The notes: a model not told the origin generated them from the sequence alone. A DNA stretch of 64,000 nucleotides from Saccoglossus kowalevskii (GCF_000003605.2 NW_003118071.1:1-64000), one strand, 5' to 3'. Numbered from the stretch's first letter, positions 9,557-21,354 are shown. Made by a program: numbers and translations.

Positions 9557-9574
9557 CAACTAAGCCATGGCGCC
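9557..9574 (-). pseudogene. 18-nt tRNA remnant
   Basis: Same CAA-CAA join as 3950-3967; partner at 48051. Confidence 0.75.
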
Positions 9575-9832
9575 CTGGTCACGAATTTTGACCTTTCGTT
9601 TCTACCTCTCGCTACACTGTGTGGATATTATTACGATCCATATTAAGTGTCATACGTTTCATCGACACAGTGATATTCCAATTTCCAGGTAATTTTTATT
9701 TTTATAATGACAGCATGTTCCGATTTACTTGCATATCATTCACCAGCCTGAAGAGAATTTCCCAACCCAGGACGAGTACAAATAATGTAATTATCAAACA
9801 AGGAATTGTTCGGTGAAGCACCTAAATAAAAA

Positions 9833-9906
9833 AGGCACCACTGAGATTCGAACTCAGGATCTCCTGTTTACTAGACAGGCGCTTTAACCAACAAAGCCAT
9901 GGCGCC
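9833..9906 (-). tRNA. tRNA-Thr(AGU), A14U
   Basis: A14 is U; otherwise sound, GGCGCC. Confidence 0.75.
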
Positions 9907-10177
9907 CTGGTCACATCCTTTGACCTTTCGTTTCGACCTCTCGGTGCACTGTATGGACATTATTACGATCCATAATAAGTGTCTTATGTTTCATCGACAC
10001 AGTGATATTTCAATTTCCAGGTTATTTTTATTTTTAAAATAATAGCATGTTCCGATTTACTTGCATATCATCCACCAGCCTAAAGAGAATTTCCAAACCC
10101 TAGACGAGTACCAATCATGAGTGTCAATAATGTAATTATCAAACAAGGAATTGTTCGGTGAAGCACCTAAATAAAAA

Positions 10178-10251
10178 AGGCACCACTGAGATTCGAACTC
10201 AGGATATCCTGTTAACTAGACAGGCGCTTTAACCAACTGAGCCATGGCGCC
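10178..10251 (-). tRNA. tRNA-Thr(AGU), A37U
   Basis: A37, the usual t6A site, is U; U13 to C mispairs with A22. Same type at 36410. Confidence 0.65.
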
Positions 10252-10522
10252 CTGGTCACGAATTTTGACCTTTCGTTTCTAACTCTCGGTACACTGTGTG
10301 GATATTATTACGATCCATATTAAGTGTCATACGTTTCATCGACACAGTGATATTTCAATTGCCCGGTTATTTTTATTTTTAAAATGATAGCATGTTCCGA
10401 TTTATTTGCATATCATCCACCAGCCTAAAGAGAATTTCCCAACCCTGGACGACTACCAATCATGAGTGTCAATAATGTAATTATCAAACAAGGAATTGTT
10501 CGGTGAAGCACCTCAATAAAAA

Positions 10523-10596
10523 AGGCACCACTGAGATTCGAACTCAGGATCTCCTGTTTACTAGACAGGCGCTTTAACCAACTAAGCCATGGCACC
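10523..10596 (-). tRNA. tRNA-Thr-AGT: tRNA-Thr(AGU)
   Basis: Sound, GGUGCC. Confidence 0.88.
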
Positions 10597-10867
10597 CTGG
10601 TCACGAACGTTGACCTTTCGTTTCTAACTCTCGGTACACTGTGTGGACATTATTACGATCCATATTAAGTGTCATACGTTTCATCGACACAGAGATATTC
10701 AAATTTCCAGGTAATTTTTATTTTTATAATGATAGCATGTTCCGATTTACTTGCATATCATCCACCAGCCTGAGGAGAATTTTCTGACACTGGACGAGTA
10801 CCAATCATGAGTGTCAATAATGTAATTATCAAACAAGGACTTGTTCGGTGAAGCACCTAAATAAAAA

Positions 10868-10941
10868 AGGCACCACTGAGATTCGAACTCAGGATCTCCT
10901 GTTTTCTAGACAGGCGCTTTAACCAACTAAGCCATGGCACC
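10868..10941 (-). tRNA. Thr-type tRNA with Ser anticodon AGA
   Basis: U36 to A gives loop CUAGAAA. The body is otherwise sound and has no long variable arm, so it is not a normal Ser tRNA. Only copy of this kind. Confidence 0.75.
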
Positions 10942-11212
10942 CTGGTCACGAACTTTGACCTTTCGTTTCTAACTCTCGGTGCACTGTATGGACATGATTA
11001 CGATCCATAATAAGTGTCATAATTTTCATCGACACAGTGATATTTCAATTTCCAAGCTATTTTTATTTTTAAAATGATATCATGTTCCGATTTACTTGCA
11101 TATCATCCACCAGCCTGAGGAGAATTTCCCAACACTGGACGACTACCAATCATGATTGTCAATAATGTAATTATCAAACAAGGAATTGTTCGGTGAAGCA
11201 CCTAAATAAAAA

Positions 11213-11286
11213 AGGCACCACTGAGATTCGAACTCAGGATCTCCTGTTTACATGACAGGCGCTTTAACCAACTAAGCCATGGCGCC
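11213..11286 (-). pseudogene. tRNA-Thr(UGU) copy lacking U33
   Basis: Loop CAUGUAA: anticodon UGU but position 33 is A. Its near-copy at 48672 has A33 with AGU. Confidence 0.7.
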
Positions 11287-11544
11287 CTGGTCACGAATTT
11301 TGACCTTTCGTTTCTACCTCTCGATACACTGTGTGGATATTATTACGATCCATATTAAGTGTCATACGTTTCATCGACACAGTGATATTCCAATTTCCAG
11401 GTAATTTTTATTTTTATAATGATAGCATGTTCCGATTTACTTGCATATCATCCACCAGCCTGAAGAGAATTTCCCAACCATGGACGAGTACAAATAATGT
11501 AATTATCAAACAAGGAATTGGTCGGTGAAGTACCTAAATAAAAA

Positions 11545-11618
11545 AGGCACCACTGAGATTCGAACTCAGGATCTCCTGTTTACTAGACAGGCGCTTTAAC
11601 CAACTAAGCCATGGCGCC
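11545..11618 (-). tRNA. tRNA-Thr-AGT: tRNA-Thr(AGU)
   Basis: Sound, GGCGCC. Confidence 0.88.
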
Positions 11619-11889
11619 CTGGTAACGAATTTTGACATTTCGTTTCTACGTCTCGGTACACTGTGTGGACATTATTACGATCCACATTAAGTGTCATACG
11701 TTTCATCGACACAGTGATATTTCAATTGCCAGGTTATTTTTATTTTTAAAATGATAGCATGTTCCGATTTATTTGCATATCATCCACCAGCCTAAAGAGA
11801 ATTTCCCAACCCTGGACGGGTACTAATCATGAGTGTCAATAATGTAATTATCAAACAAGGAATTGTTCGGTGAAGCACCTAAATAAAAA

Positions 11890-11945
11890 AGGCACCACTG
11901 AGATTCGAAATAGACAGGCGCTTTAATCAACTAAGCCATGGCGCC
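11890..11945 (-). pseudogene. tRNA-Thr copy with 18-nt deletion
   Basis: First of three in the 1,694-bp repeat; carries G19A as the class does. Confidence 0.85.
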
Positions 11946-12216
11946 CTGGTCACGAACTTTGACCTTTCGTTTCGACCTCTCGGTACACTGTGTGGACATT
12001 ATTACGATCCATAATAAGTGTCATAAGTTTCATCGACACAGTGATATTTCAATTTCCAAGCTATTTTTATTTTTAAAATGATAGCATGTTCCGATTTACT
12101 TGCATATCATCCACCAGCCTAAGGAGAATTTCCCAACACTGGACGACTACCAATCATGAGTGTCAATAATGTAATTATCAAACAAGGAATTGTTCGGTGA
12201 AGCACCTAAATAAAAA

Positions 12217-12290
12217 AGGCACCACTGAGATTCGAACTCAGGATCTCCTGTTTACTAGACAGGCGCTTTAACCAACTAAGCCATGGCACC
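12217..12290 (-). tRNA. tRNA-Thr-AGT: tRNA-Thr(AGU)
   Basis: Sound, GGUGCC. Confidence 0.88.
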
Positions 12291-12561
12291 CTGGTCACGA
12301 ACTTTGTCCTTTCGTTTCTAACTCTCGGTACACTGTGTGGACATTATTACGATCCATATTAAGTGTCATACGTTTCATCGACACAGAGATATTCTAATTT
12401 CCAGGTAATTTTTATTTTTATAATGATAGCATGTTCCGATTTACTTGCATATCATCCACCAGCCTAAGGAGAATTTCCCAACACTGGACGAGTACCAATC
12501 ATGAGTGTCAATAATGTAATTATCAAACAAGGAATTGTTCGGTGAAGCACCTAAATAAAAT

Positions 12562-12635
12562 AGGCACCACTGAGATTCGAACTCAGGATCTCCTGTTTAC
12601 TAGACAGGCGCTTTAACCAACTAAGCCATGGCGCC
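12562..12635 (-). tRNA. tRNA-Thr-AGT: tRNA-Thr(AGU)
   Basis: Sound, GGCGCC; terminator T-A-T4, unlike its partner at 14256. Confidence 0.85.
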
Positions 12636-12893
12636 CTAGTCGCGAATTTTGACCTTTCGTTTCTACCTCTCGGTACACTGTGTGGATATTATTACGATCC
12701 ATATTAAGTGTCATACGTTTCATCGACACAGTGATATTCCAATTTCCAGGTAATTTTTATTTTTATAATGATAGCATGTTCCGATTTACTTGCATATCAT
12801 CCACCAGTGTGAAGAGAATTTCCCAACCCTGGACGAGTACAAATAATGTAATTATCAAACAAGGAATTGTTCGGTGAAGCACCTAAATAAAAA

Positions 12894-12967
12894 AGGCACC
12901 ACTGAGATTCGAACTCAGGATCTCCTGTTTACTAGACAGGCGCTTTAACCAACTAAGCCATGGCACC
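12894..12967 (-). tRNA. tRNA-Thr-AGT: tRNA-Thr(AGU)
   Basis: Sound, GGUGCC. Confidence 0.88.
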
Positions 12968-13238
12968 CTGGCCACGAACTTTGACCTTTCGTTTCTAACT
13001 CTCGGTGCACTGTATGGACATGATTACGATCCATAATAAGTGTCATAAGTTTCATCGACACAGTGATATTTCAATTTCCAAGCTATTTTTATTTTTAAAA
13101 TGATAGCATTTTCAGATTTACTTGCATATCATCCACCAGCCTAAGGAGAATTTCCCAACCCTGGACGAGTACCAATCATGAGTGTCAATAATGTAATTAT
13201 CAAACAAGGAATTGTTCAGTGAAGCACCTAAATAAAAA

Positions 13239-13312
13239 AGGCACCACTGAGAGTCGAACTCAGGATCTCCTGTTTACTAGACAGGCGCTTTAACCAACTA
13301 AGCCATGGCGCC
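13239..13312 (-). tRNA. tRNA-Thr-AGT: tRNA-Thr(AGU)
   Basis: Sound, GGCGCC, T loop UUCGACU. Confidence 0.87.
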
Positions 13313-13583
13313 CTGGTCACGAATTTTGACCTTTCGTTTCTACCTCTCGGTACACTGTGTGGATATTATTACGATCCATATTAAGTGTCATACGTTTCAT
13401 CGACACAGTGATATTCCAATTTCCAGGTAATTTTTATTTTTGTAATGATAGCATGTTCCGATTTACTTGCATATCATCCAGCAGCCTAAAGAGAATTTCC
13501 CAACCCTGGACGGGTACCAATCATGAGTGTCAATAATGTAATTATCAAACAAGGAATTGTTCGGTGAAGCACCTAAATAAAAA

Positions 13584-13639
13584 AGGCACCACTGAGATTC
13601 GAAATAGACAGGCGCTTTAATCAACTAAGCCATGGCGCC
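13584..13639 (-). pseudogene. tRNA-Thr copy with 18-nt deletion
   Basis: Second member in the 1,694-bp repeat. Confidence 0.85.
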
Positions 13640-13910
13640 CTGGTCACGAACTTTGACCTTTCGTTTCGACCTCTCGGTACACTGTGTGGACATTATTACG
13701 ATCCATAATAAGTGTCATAAGTTTCATCGACACAGTGATATTTCAATTTCCAAGCTATTTTTATTTTTAAAATGATAGCATCTTCAGATTTACTTGCATA
13801 TCATCCACCAGCCTAAGGAGAATTTCCCAACACTGGACGACTACCAATCATGAGTGTCAATAATGTAATTATCAAACAAGGAATTGTTCGGTGAAGCACC
13901 TAAATAAAAA

Positions 13911-13984
13911 AGGCACCACTGAGATTCGAACTCAGGATCTCCTGTTTACTAGACAGGCGCTTTAACCAACTAAGCCATGGCACC
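13911..13984 (-). tRNA. tRNA-Thr-AGT: tRNA-Thr(AGU)
   Basis: Sound, GGUGCC. Confidence 0.88.
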
Positions 13985-14255
13985 CTGGTCACGAACTTTG
14001 ACCTTTCGTTTCTAACTCTCGGTACACTGTGTGGACATTATTACGATCCATATTAAGTGTCATACGTTTCATCGACACAGAGATATTCTAATTTCCAGGT
14101 AATTTTTATTTTTATAATGATAGCATGTTCCGATTTACTTGCATATCATCCACCAGCCTAAGGAGAATTTCCCAACACTGGACGAGTACCAATCATGAGT
14201 GTCAATAATGTAATTATCAAACAAGGAATTGTTCGGTGAAGCACCTAAATAAAAA

Positions 14256-14329
14256 AGGCACCACTGAGATTCGAACTCAGGATCTCCTGTTTACTAGACA
14301 GGCGCTTTAACCAACTAAGCCATGGCGCC
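14256..14329 (-). tRNA. tRNA-Thr-AGT: tRNA-Thr(AGU)
   Basis: Sound, GGCGCC. Confidence 0.88.
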
Positions 14330-14587
14330 CTAGTCGCGAAATTTGACCTTTCGTTTCTACCTCTCGGTACACTGTGTGGATATTATTACGATCCATATTA
14401 AGTGTCATACGTTTCATCGACACAGTGATATTCCAATTTCCAGGTAATTTTTATTTTTATAATGATAGCATGTTCCGATTTACTTGCATATCATCCACCA
14501 GTGTGAAGAGAATTTCCCAACCCTGGACGAGTACAAATAATGTAATTATCAAACAAGGAATTGTTCGGTGAAGCACCTAAATAAAAA

Positions 14588-14661
14588 AGGCACCACTGAG
14601 ATTCGAACTCAGGATCTCCTGTTTACTAGACAGGCGCTTTAACCAACTAAGCCATGGCACC
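14588..14661 (-). tRNA. tRNA-Thr-AGT: tRNA-Thr(AGU)
   Basis: Sound, GGUGCC. Confidence 0.88.
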
Positions 14662-14932
14662 CTGGCCACGAACTTTGACCTTTCGTTTCTAACTCTCGGT
14701 GCACTGTATGGACATGATTACGATCCATAATAAGTGTCATAAGTTTCATCGACACAGTGATATTTCAATTTCCAAGCTATTTTTATTTTTAAAATGATAG
14801 CATGTTCTGATTTACTTGCATATCATCCACCAGCCTGAGGAGAATTTCCCAACACTGGACGACTACCAATCATGAGTGTCAATAATGTAATTATCAAACA
14901 AGGAATTGTTCGGTGAAGCACCTAAATAAAAA

Positions 14933-15006
14933 AGGCACCACTGAGTTTCGAACTCAGGATTTCCTGTTTACTAGACAGGCGCTTTAACCAACTAAGCCAT
15001 GGCACC
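14933..15006 (-). tRNA. tRNA-Thr(AGU), T loop UUCGAAA
   Basis: U60 is A and the variable loop has G45 to A; stems intact. Partner of this type at 56287. Confidence 0.78.
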
Positions 15007-15277
15007 CTGGTCACGAACTTTGACCTTTCGTTTCTAACTCTCGGAACACTGTATGGACATGATTACGATCCATAATAAGTGTCATAAGTTTCATCGACAC
15101 AGTGATATTTCAATTGCCAGGTTATTTTTATTTTTAAAATGATAGCATGTTCCGATTTATTTGCATATCATCCACCAGCCTAAAGAGAATTTCCCAACCC
15201 TGGACGGGTACCAATCATGAGTGTCATTAATGTAATTATCAAACAAGGAATTGTTCGGTGAAGCACCTAAATAAAAA

Positions 15278-15333
15278 AGGCACCACTGAGATTCGAAATA
15301 GACAGGCGCTTTAATCAACTAAGCCATGGCGCC
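15278..15333 (-). pseudogene. tRNA-Thr copy with 18-nt deletion
   Basis: Third member in the 1,694-bp repeat. Confidence 0.85.
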
Positions 15334-15604
15334 CTGGTCACGAACTTTGACCTTTCGTTTCGACCTCTCGGTACACTGTGTGGACATTATTACGATCCAT
15401 AATAAGTGTCATAAGTTTCATCGACACAGTGATATTTCAATTTCCAAGCTATTTTTATTTTTAAAATGATAGCATGTTCCGATTTACTTGCATATCATCC
15501 ACCAGCCTAAGGAGAATTTCCCAACACTGGACGACTACCAATCATGAGTGTCAATAATGTAATTATCAAACAAGGAATTGTTCGGTGAAGCACCTAAATA
15601 AAAA

Positions 15605-15678
15605 AGGCACCACTGAGATTCGAACTCAGGATCTCCTGTTTACTAGACAGGCGCTTTAACCAACTAAGCCATGGCACC
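15605..15678 (-). tRNA. tRNA-Thr-AGT: tRNA-Thr(AGU)
   Basis: Sound, GGUGCC. Confidence 0.88.
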
Positions 15679-15949
15679 CTGGTCACGAACTTTGACCTTT
15701 CGTTTCTAACTCTCGGTACACTGTGTGGACATTATTACGATCCATATTAAGTGTCATACGTTTCATCGACACAGAGATATTCTAATTTCCAGGTAATATT
15801 TATTTTTATAATGATAGCATGTTCCGATTTACTTGCATATCATCCACCAGCCTGAGGAGAATTTTCTGACACTGGACGAGTACCAATCATGAGTGTCAAT
15901 AATGTAATTATCAAACAAGGAATTGTTCAGTGAAGCACCTAAATAAAAA

Positions 15950-16023
15950 AGGCACCACTGAGAGTCGAACTCAGGATCTCCTGTTTACTAGACAGGCGCT
16001 TTAACCAACTAAGCCATGGCGCC
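15950..16023 (-). tRNA. tRNA-Thr-AGT: tRNA-Thr(AGU)
   Basis: Sound, GGCGCC, T loop UUCGACU. Confidence 0.87.
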
Positions 16024-16281
16024 CTGGTCACGAATTTTGACCTTTCGTTTCTACCTCTCGGTACACTGTGTGGACATTATTACGATCCATATTAAGTGTC
16101 ATACGTTTCATCGACACAGTGATATTCCAATTTCCACGTAATTTTTATTTTTATAATGATAGCATGTTCCGATTTACTTGCATGTCATCCACCAGCCTGA
16201 AGAGAATTTCCCAACCCTGGACGAGTACAAATAATGTAATTATCCAACAAGGAATTGTTCGGTGAAGCACCTAAATAAAAA

Positions 16282-16355
16282 AGGCACCACTGAGATTCGA
16301 ACTCAGGATCTCCTGTTTACTAGACAGGCGCTTTAACCAACTAAGCCATGGCGCC
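16282..16355 (-). tRNA. tRNA-Thr-AGT: tRNA-Thr(AGU)
   Basis: Sound, GGCGCC. Confidence 0.88.
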
Positions 16356-16627
16356 CTGATCCCGAATTTTGACATTTCGTTTCGACCTCTCGGTGCACTG
16401 TATGGACATGATTACGATCCATAATAAGTGTCATAAGTTTCATCGACACAGTGATATTTCAATTTCCAAGCTATTTTTATTTTTAAAATGATAGCATGTT
16501 CCGATTTACTTGCATATCATCCACCAGCCTAAGGAGAATTTCCCAACCCTGGACGAGTACCAATCATGAGTGTCAATAATATAATTATCAAACAAGGAAT
16601 TGTTCGGTGAAGCACCTAAATAAAAAT

Positions 16628-16701
16628 AGGCACCACTGAGAGTCGAACTCAGGATCTCCTGTTTATTAGACAGGCGCTTTAACCAACTAAGCCATGGCAC
16701 C
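16628..16701 (-). tRNA. Thr-type tRNA with Ile anticodon AAU
   Basis: Same as 2604-2677, with T-A-T5 terminator and GGUGCC. Confidence 0.8.
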
Positions 16702-16972
16702 CTGGTCACGAACTTTGACCTTTCGTTTCTACCTCGCGGTACACTGTGTGGACATTATTACGATCCATATTAAGTGTCATACGGCTCATCGACACAGTGA
16801 TATTCAAATTTCCAGGTAATTTTTATTTTTATAATGATAGCATGTTCCGATTTACTTGCATATCATCCACCAGCCTGAGGAGAATTTTCTAACCCTGGAC
16901 GAGTACCAATGATGAGTGTCAATAATGTAATTATCAAACAAGGAATTGTTCGGTGAAGCACCTAAATAAAAA

Positions 16973-17028
16973 AGGCACCACTGAGATTCGAAATAGACAG
17001 GCGCTTTAATCAACTAAGCCATGGCGCC
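16973..17028 (-). pseudogene. tRNA-Thr copy with 18-nt deletion
   Basis: Common join form, lying next to an AAU copy as at 21355 and 24696. Confidence 0.85.
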
Positions 17029-17298
17029 CTGGTCACGAACTTTGACCTTTCGTTTCGACTTCTCGGTACACTGTGTGGACATTATTACGATCCATAATAA
17101 GTGTCATAAGTTTCATCGACACAGTGATATTTCAATTTCCAAGCTATTTTTATTTTTAAAACGATAGCATGTTCCGATTTACTTGCATATCATCCACCAG
17201 CCTAAGGAAATTTCCCAACACTGGACGACTACCAATCATGAGTGTCAATAATGTAATTATCAAACAAGGAATTGTTCGGTGAAGCACCTAAATAAAAT

Positions 17299-17372
17299 AG
17301 GCACCACTGAGATTCGAACTCAGGATCTCATGTTTACTAGACAGGCGCTTTAACCAACTAAGACATGGCGCC
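17299..17372 (-). tRNA. tRNA-Thr(AGU) variant
   Basis: Same C28-U42 and G10U changes as 1593-1666; terminator T-A-T4. Confidence 0.65.
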
Positions 17373-17631
17373 CTGGTCACGAATTTTGACCTTTCGTTTC
17401 TACCTCTCGCTACACTCTGTGGATATTATTACGATCCATATTAAGTGTCATACGTTTCATCGACACAGTGTTATTCCAATTTCCAGGTAATTTTTATTTT
17501 TATAATGATAGCATGTTCCGATTTACTTGCATGTCATCCACCAGCCTGAAGAGAATTTCCCAACCCTGGACGAGTACAAATAATGTAATTATCCAACAAG
17601 GAATTGTTCGGTGAAGCACCTAAATAAGAAA

Positions 17632-17705
17632 AGGCACCACTGAGATTCGAACTCAGGATCTCCTGTTTACTAGACAGGCGCTTTAACCAACTAAGCCATG
17701 GCGCC
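17632..17705 (-). tRNA. tRNA-Thr-AGT: tRNA-Thr(AGU)
   Basis: Sound, GGCGCC; T run is four, then C and two T. Confidence 0.84.
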
Positions 17706-17977
17706 CTGATCACGAATTTTGACCTTTCGTTTCTACCTCTCGGTACACTGTGTGGATATTATTACGATCCATATTAAGTGTCATACGTTTCATCGACACA
17801 GCGATATTCAAATTTCCAGGTAATTTTTATTTTTATAATGATAGCATGTTCCGATTTACTTGCATATCATCCACCAGCCTGGGGAGAATTTTCTGACACT
17901 GGACGAGTACCAATCATGAGTGTCAATAATGTAATTATCAAACAAGGAATTGTTCGGTGAAGCACCTAAATAAAAAA

Positions 17978-18051
17978 AGGCACCACTGAGATTCGAACTC
18001 AGGATCTCCTGTTTACTAGACAGGCGCTTTAACCAACTAAGCCATGGCGCC
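17978..18051 (-). tRNA. tRNA-Thr-AGT: tRNA-Thr(AGU)
   Basis: Sound, GGCGCC; T run of seven. Confidence 0.89.
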
Positions 18052-18322
18052 CTGATCACGAATTTTGACCTTTTGTTTCGACCTCTCGGTGCACTGTATG
18101 GACATGATTACGATCCATAATAAGTGTCATAAGTTTCATCGACACAGTGATATTTCAATTTCCAAGCTATTTTTATTTTTAAAATGATAGCATGTTCCGA
18201 TTTACTTGCATATCATCCACCAGCCTAAGGAGAATTTCCCAACACTGGACGACTACCAATCATGAGTGTCAATAATGTAATTATCAAACAAGGAATTGTT
18301 CGGTGAAGCACCTAAATAAAAA

Positions 18323-18396
18323 AGGCACCACTGAGATTCGAACTCAGGATCTCCTGTTTACTAGACAGGCGCTTTACCCAACTAAGCCATGGCGCC
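18323..18396 (-). tRNA. tRNA-Thr-AGT: tRNA-Thr(AGU), D-loop variant
   Basis: D loop reads AGUUGGGUA (one U to G after G19); G18 and G19 kept. Confidence 0.82.
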
Positions 18397-18654
18397 CTGG
18401 TCACGAATTTTGACCTTTCGTTTCTACCTCTCGGTACACTGTGTGGATATTATTACGATCCATATTAAGTGTCATACGTTTCATCGACACAGTGTTATTC
18501 CAATTTCCAGGTAATTTTTATTTTTATAATGATAGCATGTTCCGATTTACTTGCATGTCATCCACCAGCCTGAAGAGAATTTCCCAACCCTGGACGAGTA
18601 CAAATAATGTAATTATCCAACAAGGAATTGTTCTGTGCAGCACCTAAATAAAAA

Positions 18655-18728
18655 AGGCACCACTGAGATTCGAACTCAGGATCTCCTGTTTACTAGACAG
18701 GCGCTTTAACCAACTAAGCCATGGCACC
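18655..18728 (-). tRNA. tRNA-Thr-AGT: tRNA-Thr(AGU)
   Basis: Sound, GGUGCC. Confidence 0.88.
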
Positions 18729-18986
18729 CTGGTCACGAACTTTGACCTTTCGTTTCTAACTCTCGGTGCACTGTATGGGCATGATTACGATCCATAATAA
18801 GTGTCATAAGTTTCATCGACACAGTGATATTTCAATTTCCAAGCTATTTTTATTTTTAAAATGATAGCATGTTCCGATTTACTTGCATATCATCCACCAG
18901 CCTGAAGAGAATTTCCCAACCCTGGACGAGTACAAATAATGTAATTATCAAACAAGGAATTGTTCGGTGAAGCACCTAAATAAAAA

Positions 18987-19060
18987 AGGCACCACTGAGA
19001 TTCGAAATCAGGATCTCCTGTTTACTAGACAGGCGCTTTAACCAACTAATCCATGACGCC
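18987..19060 (-). pseudogene. Decayed tRNA-Thr copy
   Basis: G53 is U, C11 is A and the acceptor strand is GGCGUC, giving mismatches in three stems. Confidence 0.7.
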
Positions 19061-19331
19061 CTGGTCACGAATTTTGACCTTTCGTTTCTACCTCTCGGTA
19101 CACTGTGTGGACATTATTACGATCCATATTAAGTGTCATACGGTTCATCGACACAGCGATATTCAAATTTCCAGGTAATTTTTATTTTTATAATGATAGC
19201 ATGTTCCGATTTACTTGCATATCATCCACCAGCCTGAGGAGAATTTTCTAACACTGGACGAGTACCAATCATGAGTGTCAATAATGTAATTATCAAACAA
19301 GGAATTGTTCGGTGAAGCACCTAAATAAAAA

Positions 19332-19387
19332 AGGCACCACAGAGATTCGAAATAGACAGGCGCTTTAATCAACTAAGCCATGGCGCC
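19332..19387 (-). pseudogene. tRNA-Thr copy with 18-nt deletion
   Basis: Common join form; an additional change lies in the remaining T-stem strand. Confidence 0.85.
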
Positions 19388-19658
19388 CTGGTCACGAACT
19401 TTGACCTTTCGTTTCGACCTCTCGGTACATTGTGTGGACATTATTACGATCCATAATAAGTGTCATAAGTTTCATCGACACAGTGATATTTCAATTTCCA
19501 AGCTATTTTTATTTTTAAAATGATAGCATGTTCCGATGTACTTGCATATAATCTACCAGCCTAAGGAGAATTTCCCAACACTGGACGACTACCAATCATG
19601 AGTGTCAATAATGTAATTATCAAACAAGGAATTGTTCGGTGAAGCACCTAAATAAAAA

Positions 19659-19732
19659 AGGCACCACTGAGATTCGAACTCAGGATCTCCTGTTTACTAG
19701 ACAGGCGCTTTAACCAACTAAGTCATGGCACC
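19659..19732 (-). tRNA. tRNA-Thr(AGU), G10A
   Basis: G10 is A, giving an A-C pair in the D stem; otherwise sound, GGUGCC. Confidence 0.75.
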
Positions 19733-20003
19733 CTGGTCACGAACTTTGACCTTTCGTTTCTAACTCTCGGTACACTGTGTGAACATTATTACGATCCATA
19801 TTAAGTGTCATACGTTTCATCGACACAGAGATATTCAAATTTCCAGGTAATTTTTATTTTTATAATGATAGCATGTTCCGATTTACTTGCATATCATCCA
19901 CCAGCCTGAGGAGAATTTTCTGACACTGGACGAGTACCAATCATGAGTGTCAATAATGTAATTATCAAACAAGGAATTGTTCGGTGAAGCACCTAAATAA
20001 AAA

Positions 20004-20077
20004 AGGCACCACTGAGATTCGAACTCAGGATCTCCTGTTTACTAGACAGGAGCTTTAACCAACTAAGCCATGGCGCC
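20004..20077 (-). tRNA. tRNA-Thr(AGU), G26U
   Basis: Only the junction base 26 differs; GGCGCC. Same change at 24018. Confidence 0.82.
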
Positions 20078-20335
20078 CTGGTCACGAATTTTGACCTTTC
20101 GTTTCTACCTCTCGGTACACTGTGTGGATATTATTACGATCCATATTAAGTGTCATACGTTTCATCGACACAGTGATATTCCAATTTCCAGGTAATTTTT
20201 ATTTTTATAATGATAGCATGTTCCGATTTACTTGCATATCATCCACCTGCCTGAAGAGAATTTCCCAACCCTGGACGAGTACAAATAATGTAATTATCAA
20301 ACAAGGAATTGTTCGGTGAAGCACCTAAATAAAAA

Positions 20336-20409
20336 AGGCACCACTGAAATTCGAACTCAGGATCTCCTGTTTACTAGACAGGCGCTTTACCCAACTAAGC
20401 CATGGCACC
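20336..20409 (-). tRNA. tRNA-Thr(AGU) variant
   Basis: G53-U61 wobble plus the AGUUGGGUA D loop; GGUGCC. Confidence 0.78.
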
Positions 20410-20663
20410 CTGGTCACGAACCTTGACCTTTCGTTTCTAACTCTCGGTGCACTGTATGGACATGATTACGATCCATAATAAGTATCATAAGTTTCATCGA
20501 CACAATGATATTTCATTTCAGCTATTTTTATTTTTAAATGATAGCATTTTCCGATTTACTTGCATGTCATCCACCAGCCTGAAGAGAATTTCCCAACCCT
20601 GGATGAGTACAAATAATGTAATTATCCAACAAGGAATTGTTCGGTGAAGCACATAAATAAAAA

Positions 20664-20737
20664 AGGCACCACTGAGATTCGAACTCAGGATCTCCTGTTT
20701 ACTAGACAGGCGCTTTAACCAACTAAGCCATGGCGCC
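20664..20737 (-). tRNA. tRNA-Thr-AGT: tRNA-Thr(AGU)
   Basis: Sound, GGCGCC. The neighbouring spacer at 20510-20540 has small deletions. Confidence 0.88.
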
Positions 20738-21009
20738 CTGATCACGAATTATGACCTTTCGTTTCAACCTCTCGGTGCACTGTATGGACATGATTACGAT
20801 CCATAATAAGTGTCATAAGTTTCATCGACACAGTGATATTTCAATTTCCAAGATATTTTTATTTTTAAAATGATAGCATGTTCCGATTTACTTGCATATC
20901 ATCCACCAGCCTAAGGAGAATTTCCCAACCCTGGACGAGTACCAATCATGAGTGTCAATAATATAATTATCAAACAAGGAATTGTTCGGTGAAGCACCTA
21001 AATAAAAAT

Positions 21010-21083
21010 AGGCACCACTGAGAGTCGAACTCAGGATCTCCTGTTTATTAGACAGGCGCTTTAACCAACTAAGCCATGGCACC
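21010..21083 (-). tRNA. Thr-type tRNA with Ile anticodon AAU
   Basis: As 2604-2677; GGUGCC. Confidence 0.8.
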
Positions 21084-21354
21084 CTGGTCACGAACTTTGA
21101 CCTTTCGTTTCTACCTCGCGGTACACTGTGTGGACATTATTACGATCCATAATAAGTGTCATATGGTTCATCGACACAGTGATATTCAAATTTCCAGGTA
21201 ATTTTTATTTTTATAATGATAGCATGTTCCGATTTACTTGCATATCATCCACCAGCCTGAGGAGAATTTTCTAACACTGGACGAGTACCAATCATGAGTG
21301 TCAATAATGTAATTATCAAACAAGGAATTGTTCGGTGAAGCACCTAAATAAAAA

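Larger units (their letters stand above)
8450..9950. repeat. Block duplicated at 46945-48444 (offset about 38,494)
   Basis: The order 18-nt-deleted copy with UUCACC end, sound copy, sound or inserted copy, remnant, A14U copy is the same in both places. Offsets vary by 1-2 nt from small indels. Confidence 0.8.
11290..16360. repeat. Five-unit higher-order repeat, 1,694 bp, three rounds
   Basis: tRNA ends at 11618, 11945, 12290, 12635 and 12967 recur at +1,694 and again at +3,388. Each round includes one 18-nt-deleted copy (11890, 13584, 15278). Rounds share private spacer changes, so they are tandem copies of a block. Confidence 0.85.
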
